This document shows positions 1 through 8,304 of a stretch of DNA of 64,000 nt, piece by piece. This stretch comes from Chlamydiota bacterium (GTDB lineage: Bacteria > Auribacterota > Tritonobacteria > UBA1439). The notes beneath the pieces were generated by a model. That model made no database searches. It was not told the DNA's origin and saw only the letters and a program-made list of their open reading frames with translations. The stretch lies in assembly GCA_012729785.1 (NCBI GenBank), contig JAAYCL010000036.1, forward strand, positions 91,646 through 155,645, given 5' to 3'. How positions within the stretch are numbered: the first letter of the stretch is position 1; every line of letters begins with the position of its first letter. The translations under genes and the position numbers were made by a program.

Positions 1-804
1 GTCCACTGCGGCGTCACGCGCGCCGCCCTCGACCGTATGCGCCGGCAGGGGCGCCTGATGGACGTGGTGAGCCGCGGGGGCGCGTTCCTCGTGACATGGA
101 TGGTCGCCAACGACCGGGAGAACCCGCTCTGGCGCGACTTCGGCCGCCTCGTCGAGATCGCGGCGCGGTACGATCTGGCGCTCAGTCTCGGCGACGCGAT
201 GCGGCCCGGATGCATCGCCGATGCCAACGACCGGGCGCAGTTCCAGGAGCTGATCGCGCTCGGGGAGCTGCGGGCGCACGCGCACCGGGAGGGGGTGCAG
301 ACGATGATCGAGGGGCCCGGGCATGTGCCGATTCACCAGATCGAGGAGAACGTGAAGCTCGAAAAGGCGCTCTGCGGCGGCGCGCCGTTCTACGTCCTGG
401 GGCCGCTCGTGACGGACGTGGCCCCGGGGTACGACCATATCGCCTGCGCGATCGGCGGCGCCGTCGCCGGGGCGGCAGGAGCGGACTTCCTCTGCTACGT
501 GACCCCCGCCGAGCACCTCGGCCTCCCCGGTCCCGCGGATGTCCGCGAGGGGGTGATCGCCGCCCGGATCGCCGCGCACGCCGCGGACCTCGCCAAGGGG
601 GTCCCCGGGGCGGCGCAGTGGGACCTGGAGATGGCGCGGCGGCGGAAGCGGCGGGACTGGGACGGGATGCTCCGGCTCGCGTTGGATCCGGCGAGGGCGC
701 GCCTGATCCGGAAGGCCAGCCCGCCGCGCCTCGCCGACGTCTGCACGATGTGCGGGGAGTTTTGCGCGATAAAAACGGTTGAAAAGTATCTCGGGAAAGG
801 GTGA
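1..804 (+). CDS. thiC: Phosphomethylpyrimidine synthase ThiC (3' part)
   Basis: The reading frame is open from base 1, so the 5' end lies outside the window and about 267 C-terminal residues are visible. ThiC is a radical-SAM enzyme that rearranges aminoimidazole ribotide into the HMP pyrimidine of thiamine. The family stretches [30 protein letters not shown] and [14 protein letters not shown] are intact, and the C-terminal iron-sulfur motif reads [11 protein letters not shown]. Its last two cysteines are separated by three residues, one fewer than in the CX2CX4C form I know best from enteric ThiC. Any TPP riboswitch would be upstream and unseen. The PfkB kinase gene follows after 33 bases. 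Confidence 0.95.
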   Translation, partial: VHCGVTRAALDRMRRQGRLMDVVSRGGAFLVTWMVANDRENPLWRDFGRLVEIAARYDLALSLGDAMRPGCIADANDRAQFQELIALGELRAHAHREGVQTMIEGPGHVPIHQIEENVKLEKALCGGAPFYVLGPLVTDVAPGYDHIACAIGGAVAGAAGADFLCYVTPAEHLGLPGPADVREGVIAARIAAHAADLAKGVPGAAQWDLEMARRRKRRDWDGMLRLALDPARARLIRKASPPRLADVCTMCGEFCAIKTVEKYLGKG

Positions 805-837
805 GAATACGCGCGGCGCAACGGAAAGGACGTGCAG

Positions 838-1740
838 ATGAGCATCCTCGTGGTCGGTTCGGTGGCGCTGGACACCGTGGAGACGCCGTTCGGCAGGAGG
901 GAGCGGGCGCTGGGCGGCTCCGCCACCTTCTTCTCCGTCTCGGCGAGTTTCTTCGCCCCGGTGAACCTCGTGGCCGTGGTGGGGAAGGACTTCCCGAAGG
1001 AGCACGTCGAGTTCCTCAAGTCACGCAAGATCAACACGCGCGGCCTGAAGGTCCTCGACGGAGAGACGTTCCACTGGATCGGGTCGTACAAGTACGACAT
1101 GAACGAGGCGATCACCCACTCGACCTGCCTGAACGTCTTCGAGCAGTTCAAGCCCGAGATCCCGAAGGAGTACCGCGGCAAAGGGTGCCTGTTCCTCGCG
1201 AACATCGACCCGGAGCTCCAGATGTCGGTGCTCGACCAGATGGAGAACCCGAAGCTCGTCGCCTGCGACACGATGAACTTCTGGATCCGGGGGAAGCGGG
1301 ACGCGCTCGTCGCGCTCCTCAAAAAGGTCCAGATCGTGGTGCTGAACGAGGCGGAGGCGCGCCAGCTCACGGAGCAGCCCAACCTCGTGAAGGCGGCCAA
1401 GATCATAATGGCGTGGGGCCCGTCGAACGTGGTGATCAAGAAGGGGGAACACGGCGCGCTCCTCTTCGGCAAAGAGGGGATCTTCTCGGCGCCCGGTTTC
1501 CCGATGGAGGATATCGCGGACCCGACGGGGGCGGGAGACACCTTCGCGGGCGGGTTCATGGGGCACCTGGCGCGCGAGAAGAAGGCGGACTGGCAGACGC
1601 TCAGGCAGGCCACGATCTACGGCAGCGTGATGGCGTCGTTCAACGTCGAGGATTTCAGTCTCGACCGGATGCGGACGCTCACCGACAAGGAGATCGCCTA
1701 CCGGTATCGCCAGTTCGTCACGCTGGCCTGCTTCGAGTAG
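838..1740 (+). CDS. PfkB-family carbohydrate kinase
   Basis: A ribokinase-fold ATP-dependent kinase of about 300 residues. The N-terminus has the family's LGGSATFFS glycine-rich strand (PfkB signature 1 region), and the C-terminal signature DPTGAGDTFAGGF carries the catalytic Asp in the GAGD anion-hole motif. ATG at 838 is preferred over the in-frame GTG at 832 because the purine tract GGAAAGGA at 823-830 sits at proper distance from it. The substrate cannot be read from the sequence. The closeness to thiC might suggest HMP kinase, but the sequence looks more like the adenosine/sugar-kinase branch than ThiD, so I leave the substrate open. It is probably co-transcribed with thiC. Confidence 0.85.
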   Translation: MSILVVGSVALDTVETPFGRRERALGGSATFFSVSASFFAPVNLVAVVGKDFPKEHVEFLKSRKINTRGLKVLDGETFHWIGSYKYDMNEAITHSTCLNVFEQFKPEIPKEYRGKGCLFLANIDPELQMSVLDQMENPKLVACDTMNFWIRGKRDALVALLKKVQIVVLNEAEARQLTEQPNLVKAAKIIMAWGPSNVVIKKGEHGALLFGKEGIFSAPGFPMEDIADPTGAGDTFAGGFMGHLAREKKADWQTLRQATIYGSVMASFNVEDFSLDRMRTLTDKEIAYRYRQFVTLACFE

Positions 1741-1887
1741 GGGGGGGCGTCTTCCCCGTCTTCCCGTGCGGCGGCGGAGGCGGGGCGCGCCCGGGCCGCG
1801 GAGCCGCGGCAATCCTTTCCCCCGCGACCGGTGATTCCTTCTCCCCGTTGCGGGGAAGGGGGACGCCCGGAAACGCCGAGGTGCAGG

Positions 1888-1917
1888 TTGCCATCGGGAC
1901 GTCCGCGGTGCTATACT
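1888..1917 (+). promoter_or_regulatory. Sigma70-type promoter for tRNA-Gly
   Basis: TTGCCA (1888-1893), an 18-base spacer and TATACT (1912-1917), placing the start of transcription about 12 bases before the tRNA. The rest of 1741-1935 is non-coding; it holds a small hairpin (TCCCCG-TTG-CGGGGA, near 1843-1857) and nothing else I recognise. Confidence 0.7.
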
Positions 1918-1935
1918 GTGTCCGCTCTTCAGCGA

Positions 1936-2009
1936 GCGGGTGTAGCTCAGTGGTAGAGCTCCAGCTTCCCAAGCTGGCTATGAGGGTTCGATTCCCTTCA
2001 CCCGCTCCA
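1936..2009 (+). tRNA. tRNA-Gly(CCC), CCA encoded
   Basis: A full cloverleaf can be folded by hand. The acceptor stem GCGGGTG pairs with CACCCGC, the D arm is GCTCAGTGGTAGAGC, the anticodon stem CCAGC/GCTGG encloses the loop TTCCCAA (anticodon CCC), and the T arm carries TTCGATT. The discriminator base is T, as usual for bacterial tRNA-Gly, and the terminal CCA is encoded. It reads GGG, a codon used often in this GC-rich genome. Confidence 0.95.
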
Positions 2010-2062
2010 GCTCATGCCCGCCGGCATCGGTCGCGCGCAGACGCGGCGAAAAGGATCCACCG

Positions 2063-2515
2063 GTGAGATTCACGCACGTCAATATCATCGCGGCGGATTG
2101 GGACGCCCTCGCCCGGTTCTACGAGGATATCTTCGGCTGCGTCCGGATCCCGCCCGAGCGCCGGATCTCCGACCCGTGGCTCACGCGGGGGACCGGCGTG
2201 CCGGGGGCGAGTTTGCGCGGGCTGAAGCTGACGCTCCCGGGCTGCGGCGCAGACGGGCCGCTCCTGGAGATCTTCCAGTTCTCCGAGGAGGAGGAGAAGC
2301 ACCCCCCGCGGGCGAACCGGCGGGGGTTCGGCCACCTCGCCTTCGAGGTCGAAGACGTCGCGGGCACGCTCGCACGGATCGTCGCGGGCGGCGGATCCGC
2401 GCTCGGGGAGGTGACCGCCCACGAGGACGAACGGGGGAGGTTCACCTTCGTCTTCGCGGCCGACCCCGAGGGGAACGTGGTCGAACTGACGAACTGGCGC
2501 CCGCGCGCCTCGTAG
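2063..2515 (+). CDS. VOC-family (glyoxalase/dioxygenase-like) protein
   Basis: A 150-residue protein with a single vicinal-oxygen-chelate domain. The N-terminus RFTHVNIIAADWDALARFYEDIFG contains the first-strand His and the typical helix. GFGHLAFEVEDVAGTL opens the second beta-alpha module, and FADPEGNVVELTNW-like residues (AADPEGNVVELTNW) near the C-terminus supply the usual Glu metal ligand. The start is GTG, supported by AAGGA at 2050-2054. Members include lactoylglutathione lyase, methylmalonyl-CoA epimerase and resistance proteins; the substrate cannot be assigned. It begins 54 bases after the tRNA and may be expressed by read-through from the tRNA promoter. Confidence 0.8.
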   Translation: MRFTHVNIIAADWDALARFYEDIFGCVRIPPERRISDPWLTRGTGVPGASLRGLKLTLPGCGADGPLLEIFQFSEEEEKHPPRANRRGFGHLAFEVEDVAGTLARIVAGGGSALGEVTAHEDERGRFTFVFAADPEGNVVELTNWRPRAS

Positions 2516-2561
2516 CGTCTTCGCCGCAATCCCCCGAATCCCCGCCGATCCCCGGTACCCC

Positions 2562-2590
2562 TTTCCCGCGCGGGCCGCGTATGCTAGAAT
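2562..2590 (+). promoter_or_regulatory. Probable promoter for the gatCAB operon
   Basis: TTTCCC (2562-2567), 17-base spacer, TAGAAT (2585-2590). The -10 box is good and the -35 weak. It would give a leader of about 30 bases before gatC, which has the ribosome site GGGGGGAGG at 2616-2625. Confidence 0.5.
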
Positions 2591-2627
2591 GCCTAGTTCT
2601 CGAACGGTATCTCGAGGGGGGGGAGGT

Positions 2628-2915
2628 ATGCCGATCAGCCGGAAGGACGTGGAGTACGTCGCGCGCCTCGCGCGCCTCCGCCTCTCCGAGGAGGAGAAGG
2701 AACGCCTCACCGTGCAACTCGGGGAGATCGTCGGCTACGTCGAGAAGCTGAACGAGCTCGACACGGCGGACGTGGAGCCGACCGCGCACGTCCTCCCGCT
2801 GCGGAACATAACCCGCCCGGACGAGGTGCGCCCCTGCCTGGACCGCGACGAGGCGCTGCGGCTCGCCCCGAAGGCGGGCGAGGGGTTCTTCAGGGTCCCG
2901 CAGATCATCGAATGA
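2628..2915 (+). CDS. gatC: Asp/Glu-tRNA amidotransferase subunit C
   Basis: The small 95-residue subunit of the GatCAB complex, which converts Asp-tRNA(Asn) and/or Glu-tRNA(Gln) into the amide form. It begins MPISRKDVEYVARLARLRLS, the family's conserved first helix, and ends in the belt region with PLRNITRPDEVRP and FFRVPQIIE. ATG 2628 follows a strong purine-rich ribosome site; an earlier in-frame ATG at 2589 falls on the -10 box and is unlikely. The stop overlaps the first possible gatA ATG, so the three gat genes form one transcription unit. Confidence 0.95.
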   Translation: MPISRKDVEYVARLARLRLSEEEKERLTVQLGEIVGYVEKLNELDTADVEPTAHVLPLRNITRPDEVRPCLDRDEALRLAPKAGEGFFRVPQIIE

Positions 2916-2944
2916 GGCGTGAACGGCCTGAACGGGAGCGTGGC

Positions 2945-4405
2945 GTGGAACTGACGGATCTGACGGTTTCGGAGGCGGCTGCGGCGGTGCGGAAACGGGA
3001 CTGCTCCTCCCGCGAGCTCACCGCCGCCTGTCTCGCGCGCATCGCCGCGGCCGACGGCGCCGTCCATGCGTTCATCGAGCGCTGCGAGGAGAGCGCCCTG
3101 AAGGAGGCGGACGCCGCGGACAGGCGCCTCGCCTCCGGCGAGGCGCCCGGACGGATCGAGGGGGTCCCGATCGGCCTGAAGGACAACCTCTGCGTGGAGG
3201 GGAGGGTCGCCGGGTGCGCGTCGAAAAGCCTGGAGGGGTTCGCCGCCCCGTACACCGCCACCGCGGTCGAACGCCTCCGCCGCGAGGGGGCGGTGCTCCT
3301 CGGCCGGCTGAACATGGACGAGTTCGCGATGGGCTCCTCCACGGAGAACTCCTGCCACGGCGTGACGAGGAACCCGTGGGACACGGAGCGGGTGCCGGGG
3401 GGGTCGAGCGGCGGCGCGGCCGCGGCGGTCGCCGCCCGTGAAATCCCGGCCGCCCTCGGCTCCGACACGGGCGGCTCCGTCCGCCAGCCGGCGGCCTTCT
3501 GCGGCGTCGCGGGCCTCAAGCCCACCTACGGGCGCGTCTCCCGCTACGGTCTGATCGCCTTCGCCTCCTCCCTCGACCAGATCGGGCCTATCGCCCGAAG
3601 CGTGCGCGACATCGCCCTGCTCCTGGAGATCATCGGGGGGCGCGACCCGCGCGACTCGACCTCCGTCGACGTCCCCGTCGCCGGTCTCTCCGGCCAACTC
3701 GAGGCCGGCCTCGCGGGGATGCGCCTCGGCGTCCCGCGTGAGTACTTCATCGAGGGGATGGATGCGGAGGTGCGGGCGGCGGTCGAGGCCGCGATCGCCC
3801 GGATGCAGGCCCTCGGCGCCGAGACGGTGGAGCTGAACCTGCCCCACACCGGCTACGCCGTCGCCGCCCAGTACATCATCGCCACCGCCGAGGCGAGCTC
3901 GAACCTCGCCCGCTTCGACGGCGTCCTGTACGGGTACCGCGCCTCGCGCCCGGCGGACCTCCTCGAGATGTACGAGCGCACGAAGTCCGAGGGGTTCGGC
4001 GACGAGGTGAAGCGCCGGGTGATGCTCGGCACGCACGTCCTCAGCTCCGGCTACTACGACGCCTACTACCGTAAAGCCCAGAAGGCGCGCACGCTCATGA
4101 AGGAGGACTTCGAGAAGGCGTTCCAGCGATGCGACATGATCGCCACCCCGGTCACGCCGACGGCGGCGTTCAGGCTCGGGGAGAAGACGGCCGACCCGCT
4201 CCGGATGTACCTCTCGGACATCTTCACCATCTCCGCCAATCTGGCCGGCGTCCCCGCCCTCTCGATCCCCTGCGGCTTCACCTCCGGCGGCCTTCCGGTC
4301 GGCCTCCAGCTCCTCGGCCGCCCGTTCGGCGAGGCGGAGATCTTCAGGGCGGCGCACGCCTACGAGCGCGCCACGGAGTGGCACACGAGAAAGCCGCCGG
4401 TATGA
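2945..4405 (+). CDS. gatA: Asp/Glu-tRNA amidotransferase subunit A
   Basis: The amidase-signature subunit that hydrolyses glutamine and channels ammonia to GatB. The Ser-cisSer-Lys catalytic set is visible: Lys in IGLKDNLC, the serines in VPGGSSGGAAAAVAA and in SDTGGSVRQPAAFCG. The C-terminus GLPVGLQLLGRPFGEAEI is typical. I prefer the GTG at 2945 (giving MELTDLTVSEA, the usual GatA N-terminus) to the ATG at 2912, which would add 11 arginine-rich residues. The 2912 start would overlap gatC by 4 bases and cannot be excluded. Length of about 486 residues matches the family. Confidence 0.93.
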   Translation: MELTDLTVSEAAAAVRKRDCSSRELTAACLARIAAADGAVHAFIERCEESALKEADAADRRLASGEAPGRIEGVPIGLKDNLCVEGRVAGCASKSLEGFAAPYTATAVERLRREGAVLLGRLNMDEFAMGSSTENSCHGVTRNPWDTERVPGGSSGGAAAAVAAREIPAALGSDTGGSVRQPAAFCGVAGLKPTYGRVSRYGLIAFASSLDQIGPIARSVRDIALLLEIIGGRDPRDSTSVDVPVAGLSGQLEAGLAGMRLGVPREYFIEGMDAEVRAAVEAAIARMQALGAETVELNLPHTGYAVAAQYIIATAEASSNLARFDGVLYGYRASRPADLLEMYERTKSEGFGDEVKRRVMLGTHVLSSGYYDAYYRKAQKARTLMKEDFEKAFQRCDMIATPVTPTAAFRLGEKTADPLRMYLSDIFTISANLAGVPALSIPCGFTSGGLPVGLQLLGRPFGEAEIFRAAHAYERATEWHTRKPPV

Positions 4406-4477
4406 CGCGGCGGCGAACGACGATTCGATCGACGGCGCCCCCCGCCCGGGGCCCCGGATCGGCCGGAGAGGCGAAAG

Positions 4478-5911
4478 ATGCCTGACTACGAGGCGGTCAT
4501 AGGGCTCGAGGTGCACGTGCAGCTGAAGACCCGGTCCAAGGTCTTCTGCGGCTGCCCGGTCGCCTTCGGCCTGCCGCCCAACCAGGCGGTCTGCCCCGTC
4601 TGCCTCGGCCTGCCCGGCTCGCTCCCGGTGCTGAACGAGGAGGCGCTCCGGTGCGCGGTGTTGACGGGGATGATGCTGGGCTGCCGCGTCGCCCCGTTCA
4701 GCAAGTTCGACCGGAAGAACTACTTCTACCCCGACCTCCCCAAGAACTACCAGATCTCCCAGTACGACCTCCCGCTCTGTTCCGGCGGCTTTCTCGAGAT
4801 CGAGGCGCCCGGGGGCCGGCGGCGCGTCGGCATCACCCGCGTCCACCTCGAGGAGGACGCGGGGAAGCTCATCCACTCCGAAACGCCCGGCGGGGACTCG
4901 TCCGTGGACTACAACCGGGCCGGCGTCCCGCTCCTCGAGATCGTCAGCGAGCCGGAGCTCGCCTCGCCCGAGGAGGCGTGCGCGTACCTGAAGGCCCTGA
5001 AGCTCTCGCTTCAGTACCTCGGCGTCTCGGACTGCGACATGGAGAAGGGGAGCCTCCGGTGCGATGCGAATGTCTCGATCCGCCCCCGCGGCGCCTCCGC
5101 GCTCGGCGTGAAGGTCGAGGTGAAGAATATGAACTCGTTCCGGGCGGTCGGGAAGGCGCTGGCGCACGAGATCGAGCGGCAGACGCGCCTCGTCGATGCG
5201 GGCGGACAGGTCGCGCAGGAGACGCGCCTCTGGGAGGCCGACCGCGAGGAGACGCGCCCGATGCGGAGCAAGGAGGAGGCCCACGACTACCGTTACTTCC
5301 CCGATCCGGATCTCCCCCCGGTCGTCCCCGGCGAGGCGTGGCTGCGCTCCCTCGCCGCGGCGCTGCCCGAGGCCCCCCTCGCGCGGCGCGACCGGTTCGT
5401 CGCCTCGTACCGCCTCTCCGCCTACGACGCGGATCTGCTCACCTCGGAGCGCGGCCTCGCGGACTACTTCGAGGCGACGGTGGCGGCCGGGGCGGCTCCG
5501 AAGGCGGCGGCGAACTTCATGATGGGGGAGATGCTGCGGGCGCTCAAGGAGGAGGGGATCGAGGCCTCCGCGTGCCGCGCGCGCCCGGAGGGCCTTGCCG
5601 AGCTGCTCACGCTCGTCGCATCGGGGAGCATCAGCGCCGCGACCGGCAAGAAGGTCTTCGCCGAGATGCGCAGGACCGGCGAGGGGGCGAAAAGAATCGT
5701 CGCCGCCGCCAACCTCGCCCAGATCAGCGACGAGCGGGAACTCGCCCGCATCGTCGACGAGACGATCGCCGCCAACCCGAACTCCGCCCGGGATTACCGG
5801 GCCGGCAAAACACAGGCGCTCGGCTTCCTGATGGGGCAGGCGATGAAGGCGACGAAGGGGAAGGGAAACCCGCAGCGAATGCGCGCCTTGCTGAAGGAGA
5901 GACTGGGGTAG
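4478..5911 (+). CDS. gatB: Asp/Glu-tRNA amidotransferase subunit B
   Basis: The 477-residue kinase/transamidase subunit. It opens with EAVIGLEVHVQLKT and carries SKVFCGCPVAFG and QAVCPVCLGLPGSLP, which give the paired Cys zinc site. It also has KNYFYPDLPKNYQISQYD and the ammonia-channel segment, and ends in the YqeY-like tail domain that contacts the tRNA (GKKVFAEMRRTGEGAK). A GGAGAGG ribosome site precedes the ATG. It lies 72 bases after gatA. Having GatCAB suggests that AsnRS and/or GlnRS is missing in this organism, which the window alone cannot show. Confidence 0.95.
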   Translation: MPDYEAVIGLEVHVQLKTRSKVFCGCPVAFGLPPNQAVCPVCLGLPGSLPVLNEEALRCAVLTGMMLGCRVAPFSKFDRKNYFYPDLPKNYQISQYDLPLCSGGFLEIEAPGGRRRVGITRVHLEEDAGKLIHSETPGGDSSVDYNRAGVPLLEIVSEPELASPEEACAYLKALKLSLQYLGVSDCDMEKGSLRCDANVSIRPRGASALGVKVEVKNMNSFRAVGKALAHEIERQTRLVDAGGQVAQETRLWEADREETRPMRSKEEAHDYRYFPDPDLPPVVPGEAWLRSLAAALPEAPLARRDRFVASYRLSAYDADLLTSERGLADYFEATVAAGAAPKAAANFMMGEMLRALKEEGIEASACRARPEGLAELLTLVASGSISAATGKKVFAEMRRTGEGAKRIVAAANLAQISDERELARIVDETIAANPNSARDYRAGKTQALGFLMGQAMKATKGKGNPQRMRALLKERLG

Positions 5912-6008
5912 CGGCGCCCCCGCCCGGCCGGGGGGGAGCGGGAGAAACCGGCGGGAGAAACCGGATGACGAGACGGCGGTTCCGTAGTACGCTTGCAGTT
6001 AGGCGCGC

Positions 6009-6920
6009 GTGTCCGCGAACGATCGGCCTATGAGATTCTTCTCCACGCAGATCAAGGTCAAGAAGCGCGACATCCCGGCCGGGCTCTGGATGAAGTGCAA
6101 GAGCTGCGGCGAGATGGTCACGCGCCAGGAGGTCGCGACCAACCTCCAGACCTGCCCGAAATGCGACTACCTCTACCCGCTCCCGGCGTGGCAGCGGATA
6201 CGCAGCATCTTCGCCGAGGGGGAGTTCTTCGAGACGGACCCGGAGATGCGCCCCACCGACCCGCTCCGGTTCGTCGACACCCTCCCGTACCCGAAACGCC
6301 AGGCGATCGCCGAGAAGAAGGCGGGGATCCCGGAGGCGATCGTGACCGGCGTCGGGTCCCTCGCCGGGTACGGCACCGCCTTCGCGGCGATGGACTTCCC
6401 GTACATGGGGGGGAGCATGGGCTCGGTCGTCGGCGAGAAGATCACCCGGCTGACGGAGCTCGCCCTCCGGGTTCGTCTGCCCCTGATCATTGTCTCCGCC
6501 TCGGGCGGCGCCCGGATGCAGGAGGGGGCGCTCAGTTTGATGCAGCTCGTCAAGACCAGTGCCGCCCTCGCTCGGTTCGCCTCGGAGGGGCTCCCCTATA
6601 TCTCGGTGATGACGAACCCGACCACCGGCGGGACCACCGCCTCGTTCGCCTCGCTCGGCGACATCATCATCGCGGAGCCGGGCGCCCTGATCGGGTTCGC
6701 GGGGCCGCGGGTCATCAAGCAGACGATCCAGCAGGAACTCCCCGAGGGGTTCCAGACCGCCGAGTTTCTGATCGCGCACGGGATGGTCGACATGATCGTC
6801 GGGCGCAGGGAGCTCAAGGGGGCGCTTGCCGAGCTCCTCGGGATGTTCGGCGCGCCCTCCTTCTCGCCTGCGATGGTGCCGCCGGACGCCCGGGGCAGCG
6901 GGGCGGCCGGGGAGGGGTGA
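6009..6920 (+). CDS. accD: Acetyl-CoA carboxylase carboxyltransferase subunit beta
   Basis: The beta subunit of the carboxyltransferase that makes malonyl-CoA for fatty-acid synthesis. The N-terminal four-cysteine zinc ribbon is complete (MKCKSCGEMV and LQTCPKCDYLYPL). The crotonase-like core has GGSMGSVVGEKI, SASGGARMQEG, TNPTTGGTTASFA and GFAGPRVIKQTI. The start is uncertain: GTG 6009 or ATG 6030 (MRFFSTQIKVKK); neither has a clear ribosome site. The stop codon overlaps the GTG of folC, an arrangement also seen in many other bacteria. The carboxyltransferase alpha gene is not in the window. Confidence 0.94.
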   Translation: MSANDRPMRFFSTQIKVKKRDIPAGLWMKCKSCGEMVTRQEVATNLQTCPKCDYLYPLPAWQRIRSIFAEGEFFETDPEMRPTDPLRFVDTLPYPKRQAIAEKKAGIPEAIVTGVGSLAGYGTAFAAMDFPYMGGSMGSVVGEKITRLTELALRVRLPLIIVSASGGARMQEGALSLMQLVKTSAALARFASEGLPYISVMTNPTTGGTTASFASLGDIIIAEPGALIGFAGPRVIKQTIQQELPEGFQTAEFLIAHGMVDMIVGRRELKGALAELLGMFGAPSFSPAMVPPDARGSGAAGEG

Positions 6921-8251
6921 GCGCTTCCGCGCCCCGCCGCATGCCCGGCGCGGCGGAGGCGTACCTCGCCTCCCTCGAGCGTTTCGGGATGCGTCCCGGC
7001 CTCGAGCGCATACGGCGCCTGCTCGCCGCCTGCGGCGAGCCGCAGCGCTCCTTCCAATGCATCCACGTCGCCGGGACGAACGGGAAAGGGTCCGTCTGCG
7101 CGATGACCGAGTCGGCGCTGCGCGCCGCCGGGCTGCGGACGGGTCTCTACACCTCCCCGCACCTGTTCTCCTTCAGGGAGAGGATCTGGCGCCTCGGCGA
7201 GCCGATAGGGGGGGAGGAGGCGGACGCGCTCGCGGAGGAGCTGATCCCCGCCGCGGAGCGGATCGCGGCGGGCCCCGCGGGGCCGCCCACCTGGTTCGAG
7301 TTTATGACCGCGATGGCCTTCCTCGGATTCAGTCGCGCGAAGGTCGACTACGCCGTCGTCGAGACCGGCCTCGGCGGGCGGCTCGACGCGACGCGTCCGA
7401 TCGAGGCCCCGGTCTCCGCGATCGTCTCCGTCGGCCTGGAGCACACGGAGATCCTCGGCGGCACCGTCGCGGCGATCGCCGCCGAGAAGGCGGAGATCAT
7501 CGCCGAGGGGGCGTCGGTCGTCTGCGGTGAGATGGGGGACGAGGCGTTCGATCCGATCCGGCGCCGGGCCGCGGAACGAGGCGCCGCCCTGCTCCGCGTG
7601 GGGGACGAGGTGCGCGTCTCCGTGCTCCGGGAGGGGCCGGAGGGGAGCGTCGTGGAGGTGCGCGGCCCGTGGGGGCGTTACGGCCCCCTTGCGCTCCCCC
7701 TCGCCGGGCGCCACCAGGCGGCCAACTGCGCCGTGGCGGTCGCCCTCGTCGAGGCGGTGCGGAGGCGGGGGGCGGCGGTCGCCCCGGAAACGGTCGCCCG
7801 CGGGATCGGGGCGACGCGGTGGCCGGGCCGGCTCGAGATCGTCCGCCGCCTTCCGCTGACCGTCGTCGATTGCGCGCACAATCCCGACGGCGCGCGCGCC
7901 GCCGCCGCCGCCCTCCGGCGTCTCTTCCCGGGGCTGCGGTGGGCCCTCGTGCTCGGGCTGCTCCGGGACAAGGACGCGGGGGGGGTCTGCGACGCCCTCG
8001 CCCCCCTCTCGACGGAGCTGTTCACGACCGCCGTGCCGAGCGCGCGCACCGCCGACGCGGCGGCGCTCGCCGCGCTGTGTCGGGCCCGGACCGGCAGGCG
8101 CGCCGCCGCCGCCGCGGGCCCCGCGGAGGCGCTGAGGCGCGCGGAACGCGCGGTGTCCTCGGGCGCGGCGGACGGGGTGCTCGTCGCCGGCTCCATCTAT
8201 CTGGCCGCGGAGGCGATGAAGCTGACGAAAGGCGTACGGGGAGAGACCTGA
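6917..8251 (+). CDS. folC: Bifunctional folylpolyglutamate/dihydrofolate synthase
   Basis: An ATP-dependent Mur-ligase-fold enzyme that adds glutamate to dihydropteroate and to folates. The P-loop GTNGKGSVCAM, the omega-loop region YTSPHLFSFRERI, VETGLGGRLDATR and the C-terminal VVDCAHNPDGARA are all present, in about 444 residues, the usual length. The start is GTG 6917, overlapping the accD stop as GTGA, or ATG 6941. The GGAGG at 6911-6915 is close to the first and far from the second. Translational coupling to accD is likely. Confidence 0.93.
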   Translation: MSASAPRRMPGAAEAYLASLERFGMRPGLERIRRLLAACGEPQRSFQCIHVAGTNGKGSVCAMTESALRAAGLRTGLYTSPHLFSFRERIWRLGEPIGGEEADALAEELIPAAERIAAGPAGPPTWFEFMTAMAFLGFSRAKVDYAVVETGLGGRLDATRPIEAPVSAIVSVGLEHTEILGGTVAAIAAEKAEIIAEGASVVCGEMGDEAFDPIRRRAAERGAALLRVGDEVRVSVLREGPEGSVVEVRGPWGRYGPLALPLAGRHQAANCAVAVALVEAVRRRGAAVAPETVARGIGATRWPGRLEIVRRLPLTVVDCAHNPDGARAAAAALRRLFPGLRWALVLGLLRDKDAGGVCDALAPLSTELFTTAVPSARTADAAALAALCRARTGRRAAAAAGPAEALRRAERAVSSGAADGVLVAGSIYLAAEAMKLTKGVRGET

Positions 8252-8304
8252 GACGGGGGACGGCTTCTCGCGCACTTCGGCGGAGAATACGGGAGATACG
8301 GGAC

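Noticed and set aside
1843-1857. Terminator after the PfkB gene
   Set aside because: A small stem exists but there is no T tract and it lies about 100 bases past the stop.
2735-5284. 849-residue open frame antisense to gatA/gatB
   Set aside because: It is an artefact of high GC third positions; the plus-strand gatC, gatA and gatB reading is certain and the antisense product is low-complexity Arg/Gly/Ala/Val-rich.
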